DNA from: Nitriliruptoraceae bacterium
GTDB taxonomy: Bacteria; Actinomycetota; Nitriliruptoria; Nitriliruptorales; Nitriliruptoraceae
Direction: 5' to 3'
Assembly: GCA_007131525.1 (NCBI GenBank)
Contig: SLQK01000357.1
Location: 1-13,749, forward strand
DNA length: 13,749 nucleotides
Shown: piece after piece, positions 1 through 7,720 of the stretch
How the letters are laid out: each line of letters begins with the position of its first letter
Position numbering within the stretch: position 1 is the first letter of the stretch
The notes under the pieces: generated by a model
The model's input: the letters and a program-made list of their open reading frames with translations, nothing else
The model's database searches: none
What the model was told of the DNA's origin: nothing
Program-made: the position numbers and the translations under genes

Positions 1-383
1 AGCTCGGTCTGATCGACCGGGGGCCAGGCCAGCTCCCAGAGGGTGGCCCGCAGCATCTTCGCCAGCTTCGGCGCGCCGTCGGGCACCTCGAGGTAGGTCG
101 TGATGTCCATCCCCGCCGGTAACGCAGCGGAGAGTGCAGCCAGGTCCGAGGCAGGTTCGATCGGGGCTGCGAAGGTCAGTTCGGCGTACTCGCCGGTGGA
201 GCTCACGCCCACCGGCAACGCGTCGGGGAAGGACACCTTCGGGTGCGGGGTGAAGCCTTCCGAGTACGCGATGGGCAGGTCGGCACGGCGCAGCGCACGC
301 TCCCAGACCGAGGTCAGATCCCGCGCCGAGATGAAGCGCGTGCGACCGACCTTGGTCCAGCGGATGCGGTACCGCTGCGGCAA
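1..383 (-). CDS. TIGR03936 family radical SAM-associated protein (DUF2344), 3' end cut by window
   Basis: Translation of the minus strand from 383 gives an N-terminus beginning MPQRYRIRWTKVGRTRF, followed by SARDL, a WERALRRADLPIAYSEGF segment, HPKVSF and PDALPVGVSSTGEYAEL. This is the typical opening of the DUF2344 family, whose members accompany or are fused to TIGR03960 radical SAM proteins. About 127 residues are visible, against roughly 200 to 240 for the family as I recall it. The start is TTG at 383-381: it sits five bases after a perfect AGGAGG (394-389), and no ATG or GTG lies in frame between the upstream stop and the conserved region. It begins 41 bases after the radical SAM stop and in another frame, so the two are separate proteins that are probably co-transcribed. 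Biochemical function is unknown. In related genomes an RNase E/G gene and rplU-rpmA often follow, which lie outside this window. Confidence 0.88.
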   Translation of the reverse strand, partial: MPQRYRIRWTKVGRTRFISARDLTSVWERALRRADLPIAYSEGFTPHPKVSFPDALPVGVSSTGEYAELTFAAPIEPASDLAALSAALPAGMDITTYLEVPDGAPKLAKMLRATLWELAWPPVDQTE

Positions 384-388
384 CGTGT

Positions 389-394
389 CCTCCT
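389..394 (-). promoter_or_regulatory. Ribosome binding site deciding the DUF2344 start
   Basis: AGGAGG on the minus strand, five bases before TTG at 383-381. It decides in favour of an otherwise unattractive TTG start. Confidence 0.75.
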
Positions 395-424
395 GCTGTG
401 CCGGCGTGGTCGCCGGATGTCGGA

Positions 425-2491
425 TCAGGGCCCGCTGGCGTACCGCTCCGGGGTGGTGGGCAGCTCCTCGCTCCCCCCCAACCTCGACGGTACGACGGGC
501 AGGCTGAAGCCACCGGTGTAGCCGGTGTCGTGCTCGATGCTCAAACCGGGGCACACACCGCAGTCGTAGCACGCCGACCAGCGGCAGTCGTCGAGCTGCT
601 GGTCGGCCTGGGCGTCCTGCCAGTCCTCCCACAGCCACCCGGCGTCCAACCCGGCATCGAGGTGGTCCCAGGGCAGCGCCTCGTGCTGGTCCCGTTCGCG
701 GTAGGAGTACCACTGCAGATCGACGTCGGTCTCGGCCATCGCCTGCCGCCAGAGCTCCAGGGTCGGCATCTCGTGCCAGCCGTCGAACCGGGCGCCGAGC
801 TGCCAGGCGCGCTCGACCACCGCGGCCACCCGACGGTCGCCGCGGGCCAGCAGCCCCTCGATGACGCCCTCCTCGGGATCGTTGGTGCGGACCTTGATCC
901 CGCGGTGGTCCTTGATCGCGTGGCGGATCAGCGACAGCTTGCGGCGGATCTCCTCGGGCGGGTCCTGCGCGGCCCACTGGAAGGGGGTGTGGGGCTTGGG
1001 CACGAAGCCGCCCACCGACAGCGTCACCTTGTTGGCGTGGCCGTGGCGACGGGCGATCTCGTAGGTCCGGATACCCAGCTCGGCGATCGCGAGCACGTCC
1101 TCGTCGGTCTCGGTGGGCAGGCCAACCATGAAGTAGAGCTTGATGTGGCGCCAGCCCTCGGCGAAGGCCACCTCGGCGGTCCGCAGCAGGTCGGCTTCGG
1201 AGACCATCTTGTTGATCACCGCACGCAGGCGCTCGCTGCCGGCCTCGGGTGCGAAGGTCAGGCCGGTGCGGCGACCGTTGCGAGCCAGCTCGTTGGACAG
1301 GGTCACGTTGAAGGCATCGACCCGGGTGGAGGGCAGCGACAGCGAGGTGGTGGTCCCCTCGTAGGTGTCGGCCAGGTCGCGGGCGATCGACCCGATCGCC
1401 GAGTGGTCCGCCGAGGACAGCGACAGCAGGCCGACCTCGTTGAAGCCGGTGTCGGCGACACCCTCCTCGACCAGTCGCTGCACCGTCTCCGGCCGACGTT
1501 CGCGGACGGGCCGCGTGATCATGCCGGCCTGGCAGAAGCGGCATCCCCGGGTGCACCCCCGGAAGATCTCCACGCTGAAACGCTCGTGGACCGTCTCGGT
1601 CATGGGCACGATCTGCTGGCGCGGGTACTGCCACTGCTCGAGGTCCTGGACGGTGCGCTTGGGCACCAGCGCCGGCACGCCCGGCTCGGTCACCACGGTG
1701 CGCTGCAGGCGGCCGTCCTCGCGGTACCGCGGGGTGTAGAAGGCGGGGACGTAGACCCCTTCCACGGCCGCGAGACGCCGCAGCAGCTCGTGCCGAGCGT
1801 CACCGTCGGCCGATGCGGCCAGCGGTCCGCCCGGCTCGCGGTCCCGCTTGAACTGCCGGACCACCTCGTCGATCTCACAGGTGACCTGCTCCCCGTCCCC
1901 CATGACCGCGGCGTCGATGAAGGGCGCCAGCGGCTCGGGGTTGAAGGCGGCGTGCCCGCCCACCAGCACGACCGGGTCCTCGGTGGTGCGCTCCGCGCTG
2001 CGATGCGGGACGCCGCCGAGGTCCAGCAGGTTCAGCAGGTTGGTGTGCCCGAGCTCGTGGGGCAGGGTCACCCCGAACACGTCGAAGGCCCACAAGGGTC
2101 GGTGGGTCTCCAGGGAGAAGGTCGGGATGGCGTGCTCGCGCTGGAGCTCCTCGAGGTCGACCCAGGGGGCGTAGGCACGCTCGGCCAGCGCGGTGGGACG
2201 CTCGTTCAGCAGCTCGTAGAGGATCTGGATGCCCTGGTTGGGCTGGCCGACCTCGTAGGTGTCCGGGTAGCACAGCAGCCAGCGGGTCTCGGCAGCCTCC
2301 CAGGCCGTCACGCGCTGGTTGTGCTCACCACCGACGTACTGCGCGGGCTTGCGGACCTTCGGCAGCAGCGGCTCCAGCGCCGACCAGCACGACGGCGCCG
2401 GCCGGGCCTCACGGCCTGGCCGGCGGTAGGGGGCGCGCTCGCCGCGGGCCGGGATGGTCGGCGCGAGGCTCACGGGTGCGGTCCCGAGCAA
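425..2491 (-). CDS. TIGR03960 family B12-binding-like/radical SAM protein
   Basis: 688 residues. Residues about 40-210 form a cobalamin-binding-like domain (LEPLLPKVRKPAQYVGGE, then YPDTYEVGQPNQGIQILYE, VVLVGGHAAFNPEPLA), but I see no DxHxxG cobalamin-ligand motif. The radical SAM core follows with RGCTRGCRFC: Cys313, Cys317 and Cys320 give the CxxxCxxC that binds the [4Fe-4S] cluster and SAM. Further core signatures are FAPEAGSERLR and IKLYFMVGLPTE. The C-terminus carries a second Cys group (636, 641, 644, 647; DDCRWSACYDCGVC), which is usual in this family. The start is TTG at 2491, five bases after AGGAGG (2502-2497). Its substrate is unknown; the DUF2344 partner follows after 41 bases. 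It lies 162 bases after rodA, so it may have its own promoter or continue the mre operon. Confidence 0.93.
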   Translation of the reverse strand: MLGTAPVSLAPTIPARGERAPYRRPGREARPAPSCWSALEPLLPKVRKPAQYVGGEHNQRVTAWEAAETRWLLCYPDTYEVGQPNQGIQILYELLNERPTALAERAYAPWVDLEELQREHAIPTFSLETHRPLWAFDVFGVTLPHELGHTNLLNLLDLGGVPHRSAERTTEDPVVLVGGHAAFNPEPLAPFIDAAVMGDGEQVTCEIDEVVRQFKRDREPGGPLAASADGDARHELLRRLAAVEGVYVPAFYTPRYREDGRLQRTVVTEPGVPALVPKRTVQDLEQWQYPRQQIVPMTETVHERFSVEIFRGCTRGCRFCQAGMITRPVRERRPETVQRLVEEGVADTGFNEVGLLSLSSADHSAIGSIARDLADTYEGTTTSLSLPSTRVDAFNVTLSNELARNGRRTGLTFAPEAGSERLRAVINKMVSEADLLRTAEVAFAEGWRHIKLYFMVGLPTETDEDVLAIAELGIRTYEIARRHGHANKVTLSVGGFVPKPHTPFQWAAQDPPEEIRRKLSLIRHAIKDHRGIKVRTNDPEEGVIEGLLARGDRRVAAVVERAWQLGARFDGWHEMPTLELWRQAMAETDVDLQWYSYRERDQHEALPWDHLDAGLDAGWLWEDWQDAQADQQLDDCRWSACYDCGVCPGLSIEHDTGYTGGFSLPVVPSRLGGSEELPTTPERYASGP

Positions 2492-2496
2492 CGGCT

Positions 2497-2502
2497 CCTC
2501 CT
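2497..2502 (-). promoter_or_regulatory. Ribosome binding site deciding the radical SAM start
   Basis: AGGAGG on the minus strand, continuing as AGGAGGAG, five bases before TTG at 2491. The same motif and spacing precede the partner gene's TTG. Confidence 0.75.
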
Positions 2503-2598
2503 GTGCTCACCGCCCGGACCGCGAGGTGGCGAGCGTGTGACGGACCGGGGCGTTCACACGAGCGCGACGCGACGGACACCTCACGCCGGGCACGGGGG

Positions 2599-2607
2599 AT
2601 GGTAGCA
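2599..2607 (-). promoter_or_regulatory. Possible extended -10 element upstream of radical SAM gene
   Basis: Minus-strand TGCTACCAT fits TGn-TAnnnT in the 162-base gap between rodA and the radical SAM gene, about 108 bases before the TTG. I find no recognisable -35 hexamer at 16-18 bases, so this is only a suggestion. Confidence 0.2.
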
Positions 2608-2632
2608 GTCACCTCACGGCCCGATCCGGGAG

Positions 2633-2650
2633 GCCACCGCCGGGCGTGGC
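2633..2650 (-). terminator. Weak inverted repeat after rodA
   Basis: Arms GCCAC (2633-2637) and GTGGC (2646-2650) enclose an eight-base loop, three bases after the rodA stop. There is no T-run after it on the minus strand. Five-base arms are expected often by chance at this GC content. Confidence 0.2.
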
Positions 2651-2653
2651 AGC

Positions 2654-3832
2654 TCAGAAGCGTCGCATGTGGATGTTGAGGAGCAGGCCGATCATGGCGA
2701 ACCACACGATCAGTGACGTCCCCCCGTAGCTGATGAAGGGCAGCGGCAGGCCGGTCACCGGCATGATGCCGATCGTCATGCCGACGTTGACGAACACCTG
2801 CAAGGTCAGGATGGCGACGATCCCGCCCGCGACCAGCATCCCGAAGGTGTCCTTGGCCAGGATGGCGATGCGCAGCCCCCGCCACACGAGCACGAGCAGC
2901 AGACCCAGGACGACGCTCGAGCCGAGGAAGCCGAACTCCTCGGCGATCACGGTGAAGATGAAGTCGGTGTGGTTCTCGGGCACGTACGACAGCGAGGTCT
3001 GCGTCCCCTCGAACAACCCCTTGCCGGCGAACTGCCCGGAGCCGACGGCGATCAACGACTGCCGGGTCTGGAAGGCGGCGGTCTGGGCGGCCGAGGCGTC
3101 ACCGGCGTTCAGGAACGCCGTCAGGCGGCTGACCTGGTACGCCTGGATGACCTCGGTCTGCAGCGCCACGATGACGGCGACGACCCCGGCGATGGCCAGC
3201 CCGACGAGGTAGCGCGCCTGCACACCACCGAGCAGGAACAGCACCGCCGTGGTCCAGACGAACACGATCGAGGTGCCGAAGTCCGGCTGCAGGAACACCA
3301 GCGCCGTCGGGATCAGCGTGAGGACCAGCGCGCCGACGACCACCCCGAGCCCAGGTTGGCCCTTCGCCTCGTGCAGGATCGCCGCCACGGTGATCAGCAC
3401 CGCGAGCTTGGCGAGCTCCGAGGGCTGGAGCTGGAACCCACCCACCACGATCCAGCGCTGCGCGCCACCGAAGGCGGTCCCAACCGGGGAGAGCACGACC
3501 CCCAGCAGCAGCACGGACAGGAGGTACACCGCCGGGGCGTAGATGCGGGCGTAGCGGTAGTCGATCACCGCCACCACCACCATGACGACGACACCGATCG
3601 CCAGAGCGAGCAGCTGCCGGGAGACGTACAGGCTGGTGGGCAGGCCCTGGGAGGTCAGCGCGACGAGCTTGGCGCTGTAGATCGCGACGAGGCCGATGAC
3701 GGTCAGCGCGAGCGCGGTGAGCACCAGCACGGGATCGAGGTGCCGGACGGGGTCGTACACCTCCATCCAGCGTGACTGCACGTGCTCACGGGCACGCCGC
3801 TGGTCTGGGTCCTGTCGGTAGCCGACGTCCAT
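2654..3832 (-). CDS. rodA: Peptidoglycan glycosyltransferase RodA (SEDS family)
   Basis: 392 residues, normal for the family. RodA polymerises lipid II into glycan strands in the cytoplasmic membrane, working with the class B transpeptidase PBP2 encoded just upstream. About ten hydrophobic segments run from residue 33 to 388. SEDS signatures are QPSELAK (136-142, with the conserved Glu139), QPDFGTS (182-188), PENHTDFIF (285-293) and the C-terminal FISYGGTS (366-373). Asp290 in HTDF aligns with the catalytic Asp of E. coli RodA (Asp262). The start ATG at 3832 lies six bases after an almost ideal AGGAGGAGGTGA. It begins 96 bases after mrdA, the standard pairing. FtsW is the paralogous alternative, but the PBP2/mre context and HTDFIF style argue for RodA. 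Confidence 0.97.
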   Translation of the reverse strand: MDVGYRQDPDQRRAREHVQSRWMEVYDPVRHLDPVLVLTALALTVIGLVAIYSAKLVALTSQGLPTSLYVSRQLLALAIGVVVMVVVAVIDYRYARIYAPAVYLLSVLLLGVVLSPVGTAFGGAQRWIVVGGFQLQPSELAKLAVLITVAAILHEAKGQPGLGVVVGALVLTLIPTALVFLQPDFGTSIVFVWTTAVLFLLGGVQARYLVGLAIAGVVAVIVALQTEVIQAYQVSRLTAFLNAGDASAAQTAAFQTRQSLIAVGSGQFAGKGLFEGTQTSLSYVPENHTDFIFTVIAEEFGFLGSSVVLGLLLVLVWRGLRIAILAKDTFGMLVAGGIVAILTLQVFVNVGMTIGIMPVTGLPLPFISYGGTSLIVWFAMIGLLLNIHMRRF

Positions 3833-3885
3833 CGCTCACCTCCTCCTGTCTGCTGGGTCTCGTGCGGGTCCCGGGGCACCTGTCG

Positions 3886-3907
3886 GCCCGCGGTCCGGCT
3901 CGCGGGC
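3886..3907 (-). terminator. GC-rich inverted repeat after mrdA
   Basis: Seven-base perfect arms GCCCGCG (3886-3892) and CGCGGGC (3901-3907) with an eight-base loop, 21 bases after the mrdA stop and before rodA. No T-run follows. It could be a weak attenuator or an mRNA-stability hairpin. Confidence 0.3.
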
Positions 3908-3928
3908 GGGCCCCGCTGGCCGGTCGGA

Positions 3929-5953
3929 TCAGTCGAGGATCTCCTCCCCCGCCTCGAACTCCGCGTCGTCCGCCAGGACGATGCCGAAGTAGTGGGCCAT
4001 GATGTTGCGGACGATCGGGGCCGCGGTCTGGGATCCACCGCCCCCCTGCTCGACGTTGACCACGACCACGATCTCCGGGTCGTCGATGGGGGCGTAGCCG
4101 GCGAACCAGGCGTAGGGCACCTTCGGCCGCAGCTCGGCGGTGCCGGTCTTGCCGGCCACCGGGATCTCGTCGAGCGGGAAGCCCCGGAAAGCTGAGCTCC
4201 CCGTCCCACGGTCGGTCATCACCACCCGCTCGAGCCCCTCCTGCATCACCCGCAGGGTCTGGTCGCTGACCCCGAGCTCGCCGTTCACCTCGGGTTCGAT
4301 CTCGCGCAGCACGGTCCCGTCGGGCGCGACGACACGGGCGCCGAGGTGGGGGCGCAGCAGCACCCCGTCGTTGGCGATGGCCTGGTAGGAGGCCGCGACC
4401 TGGAGCGGGGTGGACAGCACATCACCCTGACCGATGGAGCTGTTCACCGCGTCACCGCCCCGCCACGCGGCGCCGAACTGGCACAGGTCGCTGTACAGCT
4501 CGCGGGCGTAGGACCCCGGGGAGGCCAGGTCCGCCTGCCGGCAGTAGTTGTCGCGGTTGGCGACCCAGTAGTCGAAGCGCCACTGGCGACCGGGGACCCG
4601 CCCCGACGCCTCACCGGGGAGGTCGATGCCGGTGGCGACCCCGAAGCCGAACTGCTCGGCGACCCGGATCAGCACCTCGTCGGGCTCGTCGGCGTTCTCC
4701 TCGCGCAACCACTGGTTGAAGGCGAGCTCGTAGAAGTAGGTGTCACAGGAGCGGGTCAACGCGTCCGAGAGGTCCATCATCCCCTCGTTCACGCCGCGGT
4801 TCCAGTTCCGGAAGGTGTTGCCACCGAGCTCGAAGGCCGGGGCGCACTCCACGGTGCTCCGGGGCGTGACCAGGCCCGCCTCGACGAAGGCCGCACCTGA
4901 CGCGGTCTTGAACACCGAGCCCGGTGGGTAGAGCCCGCTGATCGCCCGGTTCACCAGCGGGCGTTCGTTCTCCGGGTCCGCCAGCAGCTCGAAGTACTCC
5001 TGGCTCACCCCACCGACGAACTCGCGGGGGTCGTAGGTCGGGTAGGACGCCATGGCGAGCACCGCACCGGTCCGCGCGTCCAGCACGATCGCCGAGCCGG
5101 CGGTCGAGGGCAGGAGCTGCCCGTCGTCGCGACGGATCTCGCGGCTGGCGAGGATCCCGTCCTCCAGCAGCTGCTCGGTCGCGAGCTGCAGGTCGAGATC
5201 GAGGCTGGTCACCAGGTCGGCACCCTGGACCGGCTCCCGGTCGCTCTGGACGTCGAGGACGTCACCGCGAGCGTTGACGACGAGCCGCCGCTGCCCTGGG
5301 ACCCCCCGCAGGTCCGCCTCGTAGCTCTGTTCCAGCCCGGAACGGCCGACGAGATCACCGGCCCGGTAGTCGGCGAACTCCGGGCGCAGCAGCTCCTGCT
5401 GGGAGATCTCCCCGATGTAGCCGAGCAGGTGGGCCGCGAGGGTGCCGTGGGGGTACTCGCGCACGGGCAGGGTCTCGGGCACGACGCCGGGGAACAGCTC
5501 CCGGCGCTCCTGCACCGCGAACACGATCTCCGGCGTGACGTCGATCGCGATCGGAACCGGGCGGAACGGGCTGCGGCGTTGGCTGGCGAGCCGCTCGAGG
5601 ACCTCGTCCACCTCGAGCTCGAGGAGCAGGGCGAGCCGGTCGATCACCCGCTCGGCCTCCTCGTCCACGGGATCGCCTGCGGCGTCCAGGAGGACCTGGC
5701 GGTCGGCGGAGATGGTCAGCGCCGGGCGGTTGCGCACGAGCGCATGGCCGTCCGCGGTGAGGATCTCGCCCCTCGGCGCCTCGGTGATCACGGTGCGCAG
5801 CCGGTTGCTGTCGGCCAGCTCCACGTAGCGGTCCCCCGCCATCACCTGCAGGAACCACAGCCGCGCGAACAACGCGACGAACAGGGTGATGACCATCACG
5901 GCCAGGAACGTCAGCCGCAGCACGGAGGAGGACTCCGCGGAGGGGATCGCCAT
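3929..5953 (-). CDS. mrdA: Penicillin-binding protein 2, class B transpeptidase
   Basis: 674 residues. It cross-links side-wall peptidoglycan as the transpeptidase partner of RodA. A single N-terminal membrane anchor spans about residues 12-37. The pedestal domain follows, with RLRTVITEAPRGEI (51-64) and GRSGLEQSYEADLRG (203-217). The transpeptidase domain holds the three catalytic motifs: SxxK at 346-349 (PPGSVFK, nucleophile Ser346), SCD at 402-404 and KTGT at 602-605. VNSSIGQGD and STPLQ precede the last motif, as in PBP2. The ATG at 5953 has no strong ribosome binding site (only AAGGG 12 bases away), and I see no better upstream in-frame start. A stretch at about 460-500 carries Cys471 and Cys491, which could form an extracytoplasmic disulfide. 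It lies 180 bases after mreD. Confidence 0.96.
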   Translation of the reverse strand: MAIPSAESSSVLRLTFLAVMVITLFVALFARLWFLQVMAGDRYVELADSNRLRTVITEAPRGEILTADGHALVRNRPALTISADRQVLLDAAGDPVDEEAERVIDRLALLLELEVDEVLERLASQRRSPFRPVPIAIDVTPEIVFAVQERRELFPGVVPETLPVREYPHGTLAAHLLGYIGEISQQELLRPEFADYRAGDLVGRSGLEQSYEADLRGVPGQRRLVVNARGDVLDVQSDREPVQGADLVTSLDLDLQLATEQLLEDGILASREIRRDDGQLLPSTAGSAIVLDARTGAVLAMASYPTYDPREFVGGVSQEYFELLADPENERPLVNRAISGLYPPGSVFKTASGAAFVEAGLVTPRSTVECAPAFELGGNTFRNWNRGVNEGMMDLSDALTRSCDTYFYELAFNQWLREENADEPDEVLIRVAEQFGFGVATGIDLPGEASGRVPGRQWRFDYWVANRDNYCRQADLASPGSYARELYSDLCQFGAAWRGGDAVNSSIGQGDVLSTPLQVAASYQAIANDGVLLRPHLGARVVAPDGTVLREIEPEVNGELGVSDQTLRVMQEGLERVVMTDRGTGSSAFRGFPLDEIPVAGKTGTAELRPKVPYAWFAGYAPIDDPEIVVVVNVEQGGGGSQTAAPIVRNIMAHYFGIVLADDAEFEAGEEILD

Positions 5954-6100
5954 GGTGTGGTGGGACCCTTGGTGGTCGGACCGGCTGGGCCAGCAGGGGC
6001 GGTGGGGGCACCGACGCGCCGACCCGGTGCGGGACGGGCGTCCGCTCCGGAGCCGGCGCTGCCCGCTCGGACAGCCGCGTCCCCCGGAACGCGCAGGACG

Positions 6101-6109
6101 ACGGTACCA
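6101..6109 (-). promoter_or_regulatory. Possible extended -10 element between mreD and mrdA
   Basis: Minus-strand TGGTACCGT fits TGn-TAnnnT and lies about 150 bases before the mrdA ATG, directly after the mreD hairpin. No convincing -35 element is seen. The unusually long 180-base gap makes a secondary promoter plausible but not shown. Confidence 0.15.
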
Positions 6110-6129
6110 GTCGGCTCCGCGGGGCCGAC
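6110..6129 (-). terminator. Inverted repeat directly after mreD
   Basis: Six-base perfect arms GTCGGC (6110-6115) and GCCGAC (6124-6129) with an eight-base loop, four bases after the mreD stop. No T-run follows. Confidence 0.28.
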
Positions 6130-6133
6130 CAGG

Positions 6134-6646
6134 TCAGTCGGTCGCCGTCCCCCGCAGCGGGAACGCGTCGCTGATGCGACGCACCAGGGCACCGGCCACG
6201 GGCGCCAGGAGCGTGTTGTAGAGGCCGACCGCGATGGCGCCCTGCAGGACCAGGGAGGCCCCGACGCGCTCGTCGGCCAGGAGGGCCGCCATGACCCCGT
6301 AGGCGGCCGTACCGAGGACCGATGCCGCCGCCACCAGCAGCAGCGGCGCGGTCAGCGAGGTGGGCGCGAAGTAGGGCCGCGACCATCCGACCAGCGCGCC
6401 GGCGACACCGAACACCAGGACCCCGAGCCCCACGGGCGAGGAGGTCACGAGCAGATCGCTGATCAGCCCCGCCACGGCCCCGACCCGTAGCCCCGCCAGG
6501 GCACCGTCGCGGGTCGCGACCGTGACGGTGACCAGCAGCAGGAGGTCAGGCCGGAACCCGAACAGCGTCAGCGCCGGGAACACGGCGGTCTGGAGGACCA
6601 CCGCCGCCAGCAGGACCAGGCCGACGACGACCCCACGAGCGATCAC
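6134..6646 (-). CDS. mreD: Rod shape-determining membrane protein MreD
   Basis: 170 residues, the normal size. A polytopic inner-membrane protein of the elongasome, thought to modulate the MreC-PBP2 interaction. Hydrophobic segments lie at about residues 4-24, 33-46, 48-66, 72-88, 99-122 and 129-155. The characteristic region is RPDLLLLVTVTVATRDG followed by AGLRVGAVAGLISDLL (32-66). The start GTG at 6646 overlaps the mreC stop in a GTGA quartet, so translation is probably coupled to mreC. Sequence is poorly conserved in this family, so the call rests on the membrane pattern, the PDL/GLxxD region and position between mreC and mrdA. Confidence 0.93.
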   Translation of the reverse strand: MIARGVVVGLVLLAAVVLQTAVFPALTLFGFRPDLLLLVTVTVATRDGALAGLRVGAVAGLISDLLVTSSPVGLGVLVFGVAGALVGWSRPYFAPTSLTAPLLLVAAASVLGTAAYGVMAALLADERVGASLVLQGAIAVGLYNTLLAPVAGALVRRISDAFPLRGTATD

Positions 6647-7683
6647 GGCCCCGAGACCGCGGCGCCGCGCGGCCGACCCGACGCCTGGGCACCGTCGTCG
6701 TCCTCGCCGCCGGACCCGGGCCCATCGCTCTCGCCGCCCTCATCGTCCCCGTCGCCCGCGTCCTCGTCCGCCGCGTCGTCGTCGGGGTCCGCGTCGAGCA
6801 GGGGCGGCACGGGCGGACGACGGAAGTCGAGCCCTTCGGTCCCCTCGAAGGGGGGGATGTCGTCGATGCCGGTGGTGACCACGACCACCACGTGGTGGAG
6901 CCGGGTGAAGTCCACGTACGGGTTGACCTGCACCTCGCGGGCGAGCGGGGAGGCCGCCTCGGTGACCTGCGAGACCGTGCCGATCGGGATGCCGGCGGGG
7001 AACACCCCACCCTGGTAGCTCGAGGTCACGATCGCGTCGCCGACGTCGACGGCGGCCAGCGGGTCGAGGAGCCGGAGCACCATGGGGTCACCCCCGCGGC
7101 CATCGAGCACCCCCACCTCACCGGTCCTGGCGGTGCGCGCCGCGGCGGAGAAGCTCGGATCGATCGCCAGCAGGACCCGGGAGGCGGACGGGGTGACCTG
7201 GATGATCCGTCCCACCAACCCGTCCCCGTCGATGACGGGCATCCCGCGCTCGACGCCGTCGGCGGCGCCGACGTCGATCGTGACCGTCCACTCGAAGTTG
7301 GACGGCGCCAGCGCCACGACCCGGGCGGCGACGGTGGGGAGCTCCGTCCGATCGGCGATCTCCAGGAGGTCACGGAGCTCGGCGTTCTCCCGCTCCAGGT
7401 CCTCGAGGACCCGGCGGCGTACCTCGAGCTCGTCGACCCGGTCGCGGAGCTCCCGGTTCTCGGAGCGCACCGCGAACAGGTCACCGACCGCCCCGGCGGC
7501 GTCACCGAAGGGCCGGATCAGGACTCCGACCCCGTCCTGCATCGGGCGCAGCACCGAGGTGGCCACCCCACGCAGGCGGTCGAGGACACCGTCGTCCCCG
7601 CTGCGGAAGTCGACCGTCACCAGCGCGATCGCGACCGCGACCAGGAGCGCGAGCAGCAGGCGCACCCGACGTCGCTGGAACAC
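6643..7683 (-). CDS. mreC: Rod shape-determining protein MreC
   Basis: 346 residues, longer than the usual 270-310 or so. MreC is a bitopic membrane protein whose extracytoplasmic part contacts PBP2 and organises the elongation complex. An N-terminal membrane segment spans about 8-25, an ENRELRDRVDELEVRRR-like coiled coil 72-112, and the beta-barrel MreC domain about 118-270, including SNFEWTVTIDVGAADGVERG and GLVGRIIQV. After that comes an Asp/Glu/Gly-rich low-complexity tail (about 297-330) with no conserved domain that I recognise. The GTG start at 7683 lies four bases after GGAGG (7692-7688). It begins 64 bases after mreB, across a strong hairpin, and its stop overlaps the mreD start. Confidence 0.95.
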   Translation of the reverse strand: MFQRRRVRLLLALLVAVAIALVTVDFRSGDDGVLDRLRGVATSVLRPMQDGVGVLIRPFGDAAGAVGDLFAVRSENRELRDRVDELEVRRRVLEDLERENAELRDLLEIADRTELPTVAARVVALAPSNFEWTVTIDVGAADGVERGMPVIDGDGLVGRIIQVTPSASRVLLAIDPSFSAAARTARTGEVGVLDGRGGDPMVLRLLDPLAAVDVGDAIVTSSYQGGVFPAGIPIGTVSQVTEAASPLAREVQVNPYVDFTRLHHVVVVVTTGIDDIPPFEGTEGLDFRRPPVPPLLDADPDDDAADEDAGDGDDEGGESDGPGSGGEDDDGAQASGRPRGAAVSGP

Positions 7684-7720
7684 CGCTCCTCCACCTCGGC
7701 CCGCAGCTCACGGCCGTCCG

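Noticed and set aside
398..2605. 735-codon open frame on the plus strand
   Set aside because: It is antisense to the radical SAM gene, rich in Gly/Val/Leu/Arg with no domain, and typical of shadow frames opposite GC-rich genes. The minus-strand gene has clear family motifs.
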